From Ignavibacteriaceae bacterium (GTDB lineage: Bacteria; Bacteroidota; Ignavibacteria; Ignavibacteriales; Ignavibacteriaceae), in NCBI GenBank assembly GCA_023229425.1, contig JALNZG010000002.1, positions 62,001 through 126,000 on the forward strand: a stretch of DNA of 64,000 nt. Reading direction: 5' to 3'. The position numbers were made by a program, and so were the translations under genes. Below are positions 28,201 to 35,262 of this stretch, piece after piece. Numbering within the stretch: the stretch's first letter is position 1; the number at the start of each line of letters is the position of its first letter. Under the pieces are notes generated by a model. It did no database searches. It was not told the origin of the DNA and saw only the letters and a program-made list of their open reading frames with translations.

Positions 28201-28866
28201 AAATCTGTTTGGATTATGGGTGGCGACGGTTGGGCTTACGATATTGGTTACGGCGGTTTAGACCACGTACTCGCTTCCGGTGCAAACATAAATATTTTAG
28301 TTCTTGATACTGAAGTTTACTCAAACACCGGCGGACAAGCATCTAAATCAACCCCGATGGGAGCAGTTGCAAAATTTGCCGCTTCCGGAAAAACAATGGG
28401 GAAAAAAGATTTAGGCTTGATCGCAATGTCTTACGGAAATGTTTACGTTGCAAAAATTGCGATGGGCGCAAATGATGCGCAGACCGTTCGCGCAATTTTA
28501 GAAGCCGAAGCTTACGATGGACCATCTTTAATTATTGCATACAGCCATTGTATTGCTCATGGAATTAACATGGGAACCGCGATGAAAAATCAAAAAGCTG
28601 CAGTAGATTCCGGGCACTGGCCTTTATTCCGTTACAATCCGGCACTTTCTGCAGAAGGAAAAAATCCATTCAAGCTTGAATCAAAGGCGCCAAAAATTCC
28701 TTTAAAAGAATATGCCTATATGGAAACCCGTTATAAAATGTTGACGAAGTCTCATCCGCAACACGCTGAATTATTAATGACTCACGCGCAAGAAAGCGTT
28801 AATAAACGTTTCCATTATTACGAACAGTTAGCGGCGTTAAAAGACGATAACGAAGAAGTGAAATAA
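25276..28866 (+). CDS. nifJ: Pyruvate:ferredoxin (flavodoxin) oxidoreductase
   Basis: A single-chain enzyme of about 1196 residues that converts pyruvate and CoA to acetyl-CoA, CO2 and reduced ferredoxin. It fuses all subunit types: domain I with IYPITPSSPMGEW, a gamma-like domain near 425-640, a 2x[4Fe-4S] ferredoxin domain with CIQCNKCVIVCP (from residue 694) and CTGCGICIDVCP (from 751), and the TPP-binding domain with CAGCGETPYV (from 825), TGCSSIYGG, GGDGWAYDIGYGG and SNTGGQASKSTPMGA. ATG at 25276 is preferred over an upstream TTG because AAGGA precedes it. It points to anaerobic or facultative metabolism; pyruvate kinase elsewhere in the window supplies its substrate. Confidence 0.97.
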   Translation: MERNKVTIDGNEAAGYVAYHTNEVCAIYPITPSSPMGEWSDQWASEQKKNIWGTIPLVSELQSEGGASGSVHGALQTGALTTTFTASQGLLLMIPNMYKIAGELTATVFHVTARSIAAQALSIFGDHSDVMATRQTGFAMICSNSVQEVMDFALIAQAATLEARIPFLHFFDGFRTSHEVMKIEQLTVEDMKTMIDDELVLAHRKRGLTPDAPVMRGTAQNPDVYFQGRETVNKFYEVCPAIVQKQMDKFAGIVGRQYHLFDYVGAPDAERIIILMGSGAEAVDETVQYLINKEEKVGVIKVRLYRPFSIEHFINALPKTTKTIAVLDRTKEPGASDPLYLDIVNAISEQFNDGILPFAYPKIVGGRYGLSSKEFTPGMIKAVYDELKKDKPKNHFVIGINEDVMHSSLEYDAAFTVEAPETFKGKFYGLGADGTVGANKNSIKIIGEGTDNFAQGYFVYDSKKSGSTTTSHLRFGPKELKSTYLIDKANFIASHQQTFLEKMDMLKDAIPGATFLLNTQEPVEKVWDTLPEKIQRDLVNKKMKFFIIDAYKVANDTGMGARINTIMQTCFFAISNIFPKEEAIALIKNAVKKTYGAKGEKIVEMNFNAIDQTLANLHEVEVPATVTSKIQFMPYVSGNVPDFVRDVTAVMIAGEGDSLPVSKMPVDGTYPTGTSKFEKRNIALEVPVWDAEVCIQCNKCVIVCPHATIRAKIYDESLLANKPETFKSIKFKAKDFGDNLFYTIQVAVEDCTGCGICIDVCPAKNKKEVRLKAINMVEQLPIRETERANWDFFESLPLYDRRKLNPAQVKDSQFLEPLFEFSGACAGCGETPYVKLVSQLFGDRAIIANATGCSSIYGGNLPTTPWSKNADGRGPAWSNSLFEDNAEFGYGFRLAINKHNEQAKEYLQRLSAEVGGELVEEIMNAVQNDEVGIYEQREHVEALKQKLNDYKTTNPGSPKASEVEHLLSLADYLVKKSVWIMGGDGWAYDIGYGGLDHVLASGANINILVLDTEVYSNTGGQASKSTPMGAVAKFAASGKTMGKKDLGLIAMSYGNVYVAKIAMGANDAQTVRAILEAEAYDGPSLIIAYSHCIAHGINMGTAMKNQKAAVDSGHWPLFRYNPALSAEGKNPFKLESKAPKIPLKEYAYMETRYKMLTKSHPQHAELLMTHAQESVNKRFHYYEQLAALKDDNEEVK

Positions 28867-28874
28867 AAAAAACC

Positions 28875-28901
28875 GTAACGCAGAATACTATTCTGCGTTA
28901 C
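28875..28901. other. Perfect 12-bp hairpin between nifJ and the DHOD-like gene
   Basis: Arms GTAACGCAGAAT (28875-28886) and ATTCTGCGTTAC (28890-28901) are exact inverted repeats around a 3-base loop, nine bases after the nifJ stop. On the plus strand no T-run follows; the T-run is on the minus side, where no gene approaches. It may protect or process mRNA, or partly terminate transcription. Confidence 0.7.
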
Positions 28902-28938
28902 AGAATTAAGATTAAGAAAAAATTAAAAGGATAAACAA

Positions 28939-29928
28939 ATGGATTTAAGTACATCGTATCTTGGATTAACATTAAAAAATCCGCTCGTTCCTTCAAGCGG
29001 ACCTTTACAAAGAGAAATTAAAAATATCAAAGCAATGGAAGATGCCGGAGCTTCAGCGGTTGTTCTTTGGTCTTTGTTTGAAGAACAAATAACACACGAG
29101 CAGCTTGAGCTTCATCACCACACTTCCGTACATGCAGAAAGTTTTGCCGAAGCTACAACCTATTTCCCGGAACAGTCTGAGTACCATGTTGGACCGGAGG
29201 AATATTTAGAACATATCCGCAAAGCGAAAGAAGCGGTACAAATTCCTATCATTGCAAGTTTGAACGGAAAGTCTGCAGGTGGCTGGATTGACTGCGCGCA
29301 GAAAATTGAACAAGCCGGCGCAGATGCGCTTGAGCTTAACATCTATAAAATGGCTACCGACAGCAGCAAAACCTCTGCCGAAGTTGAAAAAGATTATATT
29401 GATATTGTTAAATCGGTTAAAGCTTCAGTTAAAATTCCACTTGCTGTTAAGCTTCATCCTTTCTTCACTTCAATTACAAATATTTCGGAAGAGTTGGTAA
29501 AAGCAGGCGCTGACGGTTTAGTTTTGTTCAACCGTTTTTATCAGCCTGATATTGATTTGGAAAATTTGGAGGTTGTTCCGAATGTTCTCCTTTCCACTCC
29601 GATGGCAATGCGTTTGCCTTTGCGCTGGGTTGCAATTCTTCATGGAAGAGTAAAAGCCGATCTTGCTGCAACTTCAGGAATTTACACTGAAAAAGATGTG
29701 TTGAAAATGCTTATGGCAGGCGCAAATGTTACGATGATGATGTCGAGTTTATTAAAGTTCGGAATTCCTCACTTAGCCGATGTGTTGGGAAAATTAAAAT
29801 TCTGGATGGAAGTGAATGAATACGAATCCGTTGAACAGATGCGCGGAAGCATGAGCTACCAAAACGTTGCAGATCCTTCCCAGTTTGAACGCGCTAATTA
29901 TATGAAAGTGTTAAATTCATACCGCTAA
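28939..29928 (+). CDS. Dihydroorotate dehydrogenase-like FMN protein
   Basis: A 329-residue TIM-barrel protein starting MDLSTSYLGLTLKNPLVPSS, with PIIASLNGKSAGGWIDCAQK near 96-115 and VKIPLAVKLHPFFTSI near 156-171, which are the FMN and substrate loops of the DHOD/DHPDH family. The C-terminal GIYTEKDVLKMLMAGANVTM is the FMN phosphate site. Members annotated as DHOD-like often sit next to pyruvate:ferredoxin oxidoreductase genes, so a ferredoxin-linked redox role is more likely than pyrimidine synthesis. That is an inference from context. AAGGA precedes the ATG by seven bases; a hairpin and 72 bases separate it from nifJ. Confidence 0.82.
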   Translation: MDLSTSYLGLTLKNPLVPSSGPLQREIKNIKAMEDAGASAVVLWSLFEEQITHEQLELHHHTSVHAESFAEATTYFPEQSEYHVGPEEYLEHIRKAKEAVQIPIIASLNGKSAGGWIDCAQKIEQAGADALELNIYKMATDSSKTSAEVEKDYIDIVKSVKASVKIPLAVKLHPFFTSITNISEELVKAGADGLVLFNRFYQPDIDLENLEVVPNVLLSTPMAMRLPLRWVAILHGRVKADLAATSGIYTEKDVLKMLMAGANVTMMMSSLLKFGIPHLADVLGKLKFWMEVNEYESVEQMRGSMSYQNVADPSQFERANYMKVLNSYR

Positions 29929-29954
29929 CGGTTGAATAAAAAACTCTTGAAATG

Positions 29955-29988
29955 AAAAAATCCCGCTGTAAAGGCGGGATTTTTTTTT
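29955..29988 (+). terminator. Rho-independent terminator after the nifJ/DHOD-like operon
   Basis: Stem TCCCGC (29961-29966) pairs with GCGGGA (29974-29979) around a 7-base loop, flanked by six A and a nine-T run that extend the stem. It ends the plus-strand unit and, with A on its other side, could work for the minus-strand lipoprotein gene as well. Confidence 0.88.
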
Positions 29989-30015
29989 ATCAATCAAAAC
30001 AACCTCGTATGTCGA

Positions 30016-30573
30016 TCATGGTAATTTTCTGTGCTTAAGAAGAACCCAGTTACTATCGATAACTTTTACACTGTCCCAAAACCTTTCAGCAGATTCAACT
30101 CCCATATTTAAGATACTATTATCATATCTTCGAAGTAAAGTCTCGTCAGCAAGAAAAAAATCTATTCTCTGTGGTGAAAAATGGACAACCCCTTTTATGC
30201 CATACAAATCAATAAAAGAAATTAATTTATTCAAGTCGAACAAATAAGTTTTTTTAATTTCAATATATTTGTTTGAATAACTTGATTTTAATTTTTCATC
30301 CAAGAATGCTTCGCGTGCAGGGATCAAGGAAATACCATCATCCATATCAAAATCAACCTCAAATTCTAGAACTGAATCGGTTTCGATTTGATATGTTCCT
30401 GGCGTGCGAGATCTTATATTATAATTAAAAAAATCTTTGTAAAAATCATTTGCGGACAACTTTTTAATCAGACTTGTTACATTAACAACAACTCTTTCAC
30501 TTCTCTTGTCATTACAAGAAAACATAAAAAGAATTACTACTAAAAATATTGCAACTCTCACTGTTTTTTCCAT
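30016..30573 (-). CDS. Predicted lipoprotein of unknown function
   Basis: A 185-residue protein with a lipoprotein signal: KTVRVAIFLVVILFMFSCND, with the lipobox cysteine at residue 20. The rest is mixed alpha/beta and acidic near 70 (LEFEVDFDMDDGISLIPARE). I recognise no family. A strong ribosome site, AAGGACG, precedes the ATG. It is isolated, beside the palindromic repeat and a membrane protein gene, in a patch that looks lineage-specific. It probably faces the periplasm, anchored in a membrane. Confidence 0.65.
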   Translation of the reverse strand: MEKTVRVAIFLVVILFMFSCNDKRSERVVVNVTSLIKKLSANDFYKDFFNYNIRSRTPGTYQIETDSVLEFEVDFDMDDGISLIPAREAFLDEKLKSSYSNKYIEIKKTYLFDLNKLISFIDLYGIKGVVHFSPQRIDFFLADETLLRRYDNSILNMGVESAERFWDSVKVIDSNWVLLKHRKLP

Positions 30574-30672
30574 TTTTTCGTCCTTAATGTTCTTTCGTTA
30601 AAAGTTCCTTTTCTTGACCAAGATAAATTAATGTTCTCTCAACTTTCACAATTAAGTATTTTTTACCTCAAT

Positions 30673-30866
30673 AGCCCTGAAAGGGCGGCACACACCAACA
30701 TAGGGCGCAGCCCTATGGTTGAACAAACTCCAAACAACACATAAGCTCTGAAAGAGCGTAATAATTTTTATCTGTTGTGTATTCCGCCCTTGCAGGGCTT
30801 TCCTGTTCTTCAGTTCTTTTACATCCCGCTTCGCGGAATGTTGGTGTATTTTGCCCTTTCAGGGCT
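30673..30866. repeat. Palindromic repeat element with 29-bp terminal inverted repeats
   Basis: A 194-base element fills much of a 354-base gap (30574-30927) that has no gene. Its ends are inverted repeats: AGCCCTGAAAGGGC at 30673-30686 and ACACCAACAT at 30692-30701 return as ATGTTGGTGT at 30838-30847 and GCCCTTTCAGGGCT at 30853-30866, matching at 25 of 29 positions. Inside are short hairpins: ATAGGGC/GCCCTAT (30700-30716), GCTCT/AGAGC (30745-30757), GCCCT/AGGGC (30786-30798) and CCGC/GCGG (30826-30836). The design is that of a non-coding MITE- or REP-like element; the GCCCTTTCAGGGC core is one I recall as recurrent in Bacteroidota genomes. Confidence 0.8.
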
Positions 30867-30927
30867 GAGAGTTTCTCAAGTCTACTTCACTAAAACTTTC
30901 AGTTAATAATTTATAAAATTAAAAAGT

Positions 30928-31323
30928 TTATTGCTGCCCCCCTTTAATAATTCCAACCACAATGATAGCTATGAATAAAGCTACGATGTAAAACACCAAT
31001 GCGAAATTTCCCAATTCAATTGTTGTTGAATCATATTTTAAATTTTTAATTCTTTCTTCTTTGAAAAACAGATACATTATTGAGTAACCAGGCAAAGCAA
31101 AATATATAGCAATTTCCAAATATTTTTTCCATATCTCATCGGTTTGTTTTAATGGTATCACTTGGTCGATTCCAACACCAAATATTCCCAAAAAAATTAT
31201 TACGTTTAGCATTATTATGGCCAAAAAGGATGTTATGGCAGCGAAAAATGATATTTCAGCATTGGGCCCAACACTGTAGTATTTATAAAACAAGAATAAC
31301 ACAAAACGAATCAATCTTACCAT
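30928..31323 (-). CDS. Small membrane protein of unknown function
   Basis: A 131-residue protein with three or four membrane helices: about residues 25-50 (FFAAITSFLAIIMLNVIIFL), 70-87 and 107-127 (FALVFYIVALFIAIIVVGII), with a short cytoplasmic-looking KEERIKNLK loop between. No family is recognised. It lies 52 bases downstream of kamA on the same strand and could be read through from that operon, but its coding style and position next to the palindromic element suggest an independent accessory gene. Confidence 0.6.
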   Translation of the reverse strand: MVRLIRFVLFLFYKYYSVGPNAEISFFAAITSFLAIIMLNVIIFLGIFGVGIDQVIPLKQTDEIWKKYLEIAIYFALPGYSIMYLFFKEERIKNLKYDSTTIELGNFALVFYIVALFIAIIVVGIIKGGQQ

Positions 31324-31375
31324 AATTTACATTTTCTCTCTTTGCTTGAGGAATTCCTAAAAACAAAAACAGCGC

Positions 31376-32545
31376 TTACATCATTTCAATTTCGCTTAAG
31401 TCTGCCAGAACAATTTTTCTTGTAGAAGGAATTGTTTTCCTGGTTTTCTCTTTAGCCGTTCTCTTTTCAAGCTGATGAGCCGGTTTCCCGTTTTTCGGAT
31501 CGTGCTCTCTCTGGTTTTCATAAGCAAAGACTTTATTTTCATAGTTACGGAGAATAATTTTATCCTCATCGTAATGAAGAACGTAATTTGGAATGAGTGG
31601 AATTTTTCCGCCGCCGCCGGGCGCATCAATAACAAAGTGAGGAACCGCCAAACCGCTCGTCCAGCCGCGAAGCTTTTCAATTATTTCCAATCCTTTTGCA
31701 ATTGAAGTTCTGAAATGATGCGTTCCTTTTGTTTGATCCGCCATATATATATAGTAGGGTCTCACTCTTATCTTCAAAAGTTTTTGCATTAATTCTCTTA
31801 CAACCATGGCATCGTCATTTACCCCTTTCATCAAAACCATCTGGTTGCCAACAGGGCATCCGGCATCAGAAAGCATTTCACACGCTTTAGAACTTTCCGG
31901 TGTAATTTCCCAAGGATGGTTGAAATGGGTATTTACATAAATCGGATGATATTTTTTCAGCATCTCAACAAGTTTAGGGGTGATGCGCTGCGGAAGTACA
32001 CACGGCATTTTTGTACCAAGACGAATAATTTCAATATGCGGAATTGTGCGGAGCCGTTTCAAAATTTTCTCAAGCATTACATCGGTTAACATTAACGGAT
32101 CGCCGCCGGATAAAATAACGTCGCGGATCTCTGTATGCTGTTCTAAATAAGTGAAAGCAGTTTCTAATCCTTTCATGGAAATTTTTTCCTGGTCGCCGAC
32201 TTTCCTTTTTCTTGTACAAAAACGGCAGTACAAACCGCATTGGCTTGTCGTTAAAAATAAAGCGCGGTCGGGATACCGGTGCGTGATATTTGGAACCGGA
32301 CTCATCGCGTCTTCATTTAACGGATCGTCGTTCGCGTCAAAATCATTTAGCTCTTTAATATCGGGAACGCATTGCAGCCAAATCGGATCGCCCGGCTGAC
32401 GGATCAGATTTAGATAATAGGGATTGATGCGAACCTGAAAAAATTCATTCAGACTCTCAGCAACGGTTCTATCAATACCGAATTTCTCAACTACTTGATC
32501 GACGGTATGTACGCTATCTCGAACCATTTGTTGCCACTGTTCCAT
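31376..32545 (-). CDS. kamA: KamA-family radical SAM lysine 2,3-aminomutase
   Basis: A 389-residue radical SAM/PLP enzyme predicted to turn L-lysine into L-beta-lysine. The [4Fe-4S] motif CGLYCRFC uses C103, C107 and C110; the PLP lysine is K314 in DAPGGGGK. D270 (YIYMAD) and D307 (VIDAPG) align without gaps to D293 and D330 of the Clostridium subterminale enzyme, which hold the lysine side-chain amine, so lysine is the favoured substrate over glutamate. The structural zinc site is missing: the C268 equivalent is D245 and the C-terminal cysteine cluster is absent. AAGGTG precedes the ATG; the GNAT gene lies 13 bases upstream in the same operon. Confidence 0.9.
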   Translation of the reverse strand: MEQWQQMVRDSVHTVDQVVEKFGIDRTVAESLNEFFQVRINPYYLNLIRQPGDPIWLQCVPDIKELNDFDANDDPLNEDAMSPVPNITHRYPDRALFLTTSQCGLYCRFCTRKRKVGDQEKISMKGLETAFTYLEQHTEIRDVILSGGDPLMLTDVMLEKILKRLRTIPHIEIIRLGTKMPCVLPQRITPKLVEMLKKYHPIYVNTHFNHPWEITPESSKACEMLSDAGCPVGNQMVLMKGVNDDAMVVRELMQKLLKIRVRPYYIYMADQTKGTHHFRTSIAKGLEIIEKLRGWTSGLAVPHFVIDAPGGGGKIPLIPNYVLHYDEDKIILRNYENKVFAYENQREHDPKNGKPAHQLEKRTAKEKTRKTIPSTRKIVLADLSEIEMM

Positions 32546-32558
32546 TACTTCACCTTAC

Positions 32559-33035
32559 TTATTTGTTCGACAAATATTTTCCGAAGACGAGCAAAGCGTC
32601 TCCTACAGCATAAAAATCATTTATCTCCGCAACGATGGAGAATTCATTTTTAAAATAAAACTGCTGCGTTGCCAGATATAATTCTTTTGAAGAAGTTTCT
32701 GCTAAGAGCCAGCGCCCGTTTCTTTCACGCACAAAATTTTCGGCATGCTGCACTAATTTTTTCCCGATCCCTTTTCCTGAAATTTCAGGATCAACAACTA
32801 TCCAATAGAGATCATAGACGCCGTCGGTTAATGGACGTTTGCCGGTGCAGTGATATCCGAATATTTTTTCGGCTTCTTCATATACAAAAATATGATAATC
32901 GCTTTGTTCTTCATTTAACAGCGTTATATCGATCAACTCTAATGCAACGCCGACTTCTTCATCATGAAAATTTTTTGTTTTTCGTAAAATTGTTTCTAAA
33001 GACGGGCGGTCAGCCTGCTTTAATCTGCGTATCAC
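32559..33035 (-). CDS. GNAT acetyltransferase in the kamA operon
   Basis: A 158-residue acyl-CoA-dependent N-acetyltransferase. Motif A is DLYWIVVDPEISGKGIGKKL near 87-106, with the acetyl-CoA loop GKGIGKK. EEAEKIFGYHCTG forms the preceding strands. The GTG start is fixed by AGAGG (complement of 33041-33045) five bases upstream, even though it overlaps the ATP-grasp gene by 26 bases. By context it may acetylate the beta-lysine product or its conjugate, but it is much shorter than beta-lysine acetyltransferase AblB as I recall it, so this is inference. No peptide-like partner gene is seen. Confidence 0.85.
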   Translation of the reverse strand: MIRRLKQADRPSLETILRKTKNFHDEEVGVALELIDITLLNEEQSDYHIFVYEEAEKIFGYHCTGKRPLTDGVYDLYWIVVDPEISGKGIGKKLVQHAENFVRERNGRWLLAETSSKELYLATQQFYFKNEFSIVAEINDFYAVGDALLVFGKYLSNK

Positions 33036-34071
33036 GTTTTCCTCTGTGTAAAGCTAAGTTAATAATTTTAAAAAGCATTTCTTCATAGTGAAGACCGGAT
33101 GCTATTGCCGCCCGTGCAAATCCGGAATCGGTAGAGATATCAGGATTCGGATTTACTTCAATAACGTAAGGAATATTGTTTTTATCCAAACGAATATCAA
33201 CGCGTGCATAATCTCTGCACTCCAAAGCGTTGAAAGTTGAAAGAGCCGTGGCTTCAATATTTTTTCTCTGGCGTTCAGAAAGTTTTGCGGGGCATTTGGG
33301 ATTCGTGTGTTTGTAATACAAACTTTCAAGAATCCATTTTCCTTCATACGTTACAATTTTCGGAAGATGCGCCGGAAGTCCGCTGAAATCAATTTCTGAG
33401 ATCGGCAGCGCGCTATTTCCTAAAACTGCAATGTTAAACTCTCTTCCTGCAATATATTCTTCAACTATAACATCTTGCTTATAGGTTGAAGTTAAAAACT
33501 TTATTTGCTTTCTTAAATTTTCAAAAGAAGAGACAACCGAGTGTTCTGAAATTCCGATGCTTGCATCTTCTTTTGCTAATTTTGTAATGACAGGAAATTG
33601 CAAAGAAAACTTTTTTTGTGAAATAGGAGAATGGGGTGTAAAGGTGAGTGAGCCGGGAGTTTTTATTCCGTTTGCGAGTAATACTTGCTTGGCAAAGGTC
33701 TTGTTCAAACAATTTCCAAGCGCTTGCGGAGAGTTTCCCGTATATGGAATATCTAATAGATCAAAAATCCCTGCGTGAAAAGATTCGAATGCAGCATTGC
33801 CTTCAACTGATTCAACCAAATTAAAAATCGCATCTGGGTTGAGCGAAGAAATTTTTCTAATTGATGCACCAATGTTTCTGGTAACCGCTAACGTTTCAAC
33901 CCGGGGAAAATATTTTTTTAAGGATACAACCAATGCATCCAGCTCATGAACAAAACCACTTTCAGACATATCGTCAACGGCGCCGTCGATCTCTTTCGGC
34001 TTGCCGTTATACACTTGATAAATGCTGACAGGAGCATTGTAGCAAAGCAATATTTTTGCATTGATGATCAT
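33010..34071 (-). CDS. ATP-grasp ligase, D-Ala-D-Ala ligase-like (first of two)
   Basis: A 353-residue ATP-grasp enzyme related to D-Ala-D-Ala ligase. The N-terminal domain has IFNLVESVEGNAAFESFHAG and DLLDIPYTGNSPQAL near 107; the ATP domain has FPVITKLAKEDASIGISEHS near 181-200 and DVIVEEYIAGREFNIAVLG; the metal site is ARVDIRLDKNNIPYVIEVNP near 297-316. Compared with Ddl, the EGSSVG loop is EDASIG and the C-terminal N-x-x-PG-M-T substrate motif is NPNPDIS, so it should ligate something other than two D-alanines. It overlaps the next ATP-grasp gene by four bases. Confidence 0.85.
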   Translation of the reverse strand: MIINAKILLCYNAPVSIYQVYNGKPKEIDGAVDDMSESGFVHELDALVVSLKKYFPRVETLAVTRNIGASIRKISSLNPDAIFNLVESVEGNAAFESFHAGIFDLLDIPYTGNSPQALGNCLNKTFAKQVLLANGIKTPGSLTFTPHSPISQKKFSLQFPVITKLAKEDASIGISEHSVVSSFENLRKQIKFLTSTYKQDVIVEEYIAGREFNIAVLGNSALPISEIDFSGLPAHLPKIVTYEGKWILESLYYKHTNPKCPAKLSERQRKNIEATALSTFNALECRDYARVDIRLDKNNIPYVIEVNPNPDISTDSGFARAAIASGLHYEEMLFKIINLALHRGKRDTQIKAG

Positions 34072-35126
34072 ACTAAGTTGTAGCGTTTAGCTGCTGTGAA
34101 TAAAACTTTGTTCAACATGGTTGTGTAATTTATTCCGGCGGTTCTTGCAGCTTTCGGATAACATGAATTATCTTTGGGATCCGGCAAGATTCCCGGCAGC
34201 GGATTTATTTCAATAATATTTGGTTCACCGTTTTCATCGAGACGAACATCAATTCTGCTCCAATCTCTGCAGCGTAAGACTTTATATGTTTCTAAACAAA
34301 CATTTTTAATTTTTCGTTCAAGTTCTAAAGGGAGTTTAGCAGGACAAGAAAAAACATCGAGCGGATTTTCTTTTGTGTCTAAGATCCATTTTGCTTCGTA
34401 AGAATAAATCGGGACAAAGTCTTCGGGGAATTCGGAATAATTTATTTCAACGATCGGCAGAACTTCTGTTTCGTTTCCGTTACCGAGCATCGCAACCGTA
34501 AATTCTCTCCCCGGTAAAAATTCTTCCAACAATGCTGATTGACTATATTCGTTTAACACTCTTTCGACTTCTTTTTCCAGATCAGAATAATTTTTTACAA
34601 AGGATGAAGTAAATATTCCTTTACTTGAGCCTTCTGCATTCGGTTTAACGATTACTGGAAATTGCAAATCAAATTTTTTGAGATCATCAACCTGATCAAC
34701 AACTAAAAATTTTGGGGTCGGTATGCGGTAGTAAGATAAAATTTCTTTTGTGCGGGCTTTGTCTAAACAAATTGCAAGCGTTGAAGGATCCGAACCGGTG
34801 TAAGGAATATTCAGCATATCAAGCATCGCAGGAATTTGCGCTTCTCTGCTCACGCCATAAAATCCTTCGGCAACATTAAAGACGATATCAGGTTTTACTT
34901 CTTTTAATTTTTCAAAAGCATTGTTGTCTGCTTCTATCATTGTTACCGTATGAAATTGAGCAAGTGCATCACACACAGCATTGACGGTGTCGCGGCTATC
35001 CCATTCAGCAAACGTGTCCTGGATTTTTTTTGATGAGTTCTGAAAAGATGTTGCGGGGTTTGGAGACAATTCATCGTTGAAAGTAGAACTTTCAGGTTTT
35101 ACATTGAATGTAAGTGCAACATTCAA
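34068..35126 (-). CDS. ATP-grasp ligase, D-Ala-D-Ala ligase-like (second of two)
   Basis: A 352-residue (or 360 with an upstream start) ATP-grasp ligase. Domain landmarks are DIVFNVAEGFYGVSREAQIP near 84-103, LNIPYTGSDPSTLAICLDKA, FPVIVKPNAEGSSKGIFTSS near 166-185, SALLEEFLPGREFTVAMLG and SRIDVRLDENGEPNIIEINP near 293-312. The loop EGSSKG is close to Ddl's EGSSVG but the end NPLPGILPDPKDNSCYPKA differs. It is the first gene of the operon. The TTG at 35124-35126 has no ribosome site, whereas AAAGGAG lies six bases before an in-frame ATT at 35148-35150. Confidence 0.85.
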   Translation of the reverse strand: MNVALTFNVKPESSTFNDELSPNPATSFQNSSKKIQDTFAEWDSRDTVNAVCDALAQFHTVTMIEADNNAFEKLKEVKPDIVFNVAEGFYGVSREAQIPAMLDMLNIPYTGSDPSTLAICLDKARTKEILSYYRIPTPKFLVVDQVDDLKKFDLQFPVIVKPNAEGSSKGIFTSSFVKNYSDLEKEVERVLNEYSQSALLEEFLPGREFTVAMLGNGNETEVLPIVEINYSEFPEDFVPIYSYEAKWILDTKENPLDVFSCPAKLPLELERKIKNVCLETYKVLRCRDWSRIDVRLDENGEPNIIEINPLPGILPDPKDNSCYPKAARTAGINYTTMLNKVLFTAAKRYNLV

Positions 35127-35147
35127 TCGAGCAGTACGTGATGAAAA

Positions 35148-35163
35148 AATTTTTGTCTCCTTT
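35148..35163 (-). promoter_or_regulatory. Strong ribosome binding site before an ATT codon
   Basis: AAAGGAG (complement of 35157-35163) followed by ACAAAA and ATT (35148-35150) is an ideal initiation layout in frame with the ATP-grasp gene, and it suggests an ATT start eight codons before the TTG. Confidence 0.5.
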
Positions 35164-35179
35164 AATTATTTTTTTTGTA

Positions 35180-35209
35180 CAAATATAAGTAGAAAATTTT
35201 TTATGTCAA
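35180..35209 (-). promoter_or_regulatory. Promoter of the ATP-grasp/GNAT/kamA operon
   Basis: On the minus strand TTGACA-like sequence (TTG at 35207-35209) and TATATTTG (35180-35187, full TAnnTTTG match) are 19 bases apart, ending about 17 bases before the AAAGGAG ribosome site. This is the best promoter match in the window. Confidence 0.55.
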
Positions 35210-35262
35210 TATTTTTTTGCTGAAGAATAAAAATATTTTTTGCGAGAACAATTTTTTTTTCA

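Noticed and set aside
28875..28901. Rho-independent terminator of nifJ
   Set aside because: No T-run follows on the plus strand; listed as a hairpin instead.
30673..30866. CRISPR-like repeat array
   Set aside because: The internal hairpins differ from each other and there are no equal spacers or cas genes.
32669..33088. A 139-codon plus-strand frame across the GNAT gene
   Set aside because: It crosses two minus-strand genes with strong family matches.
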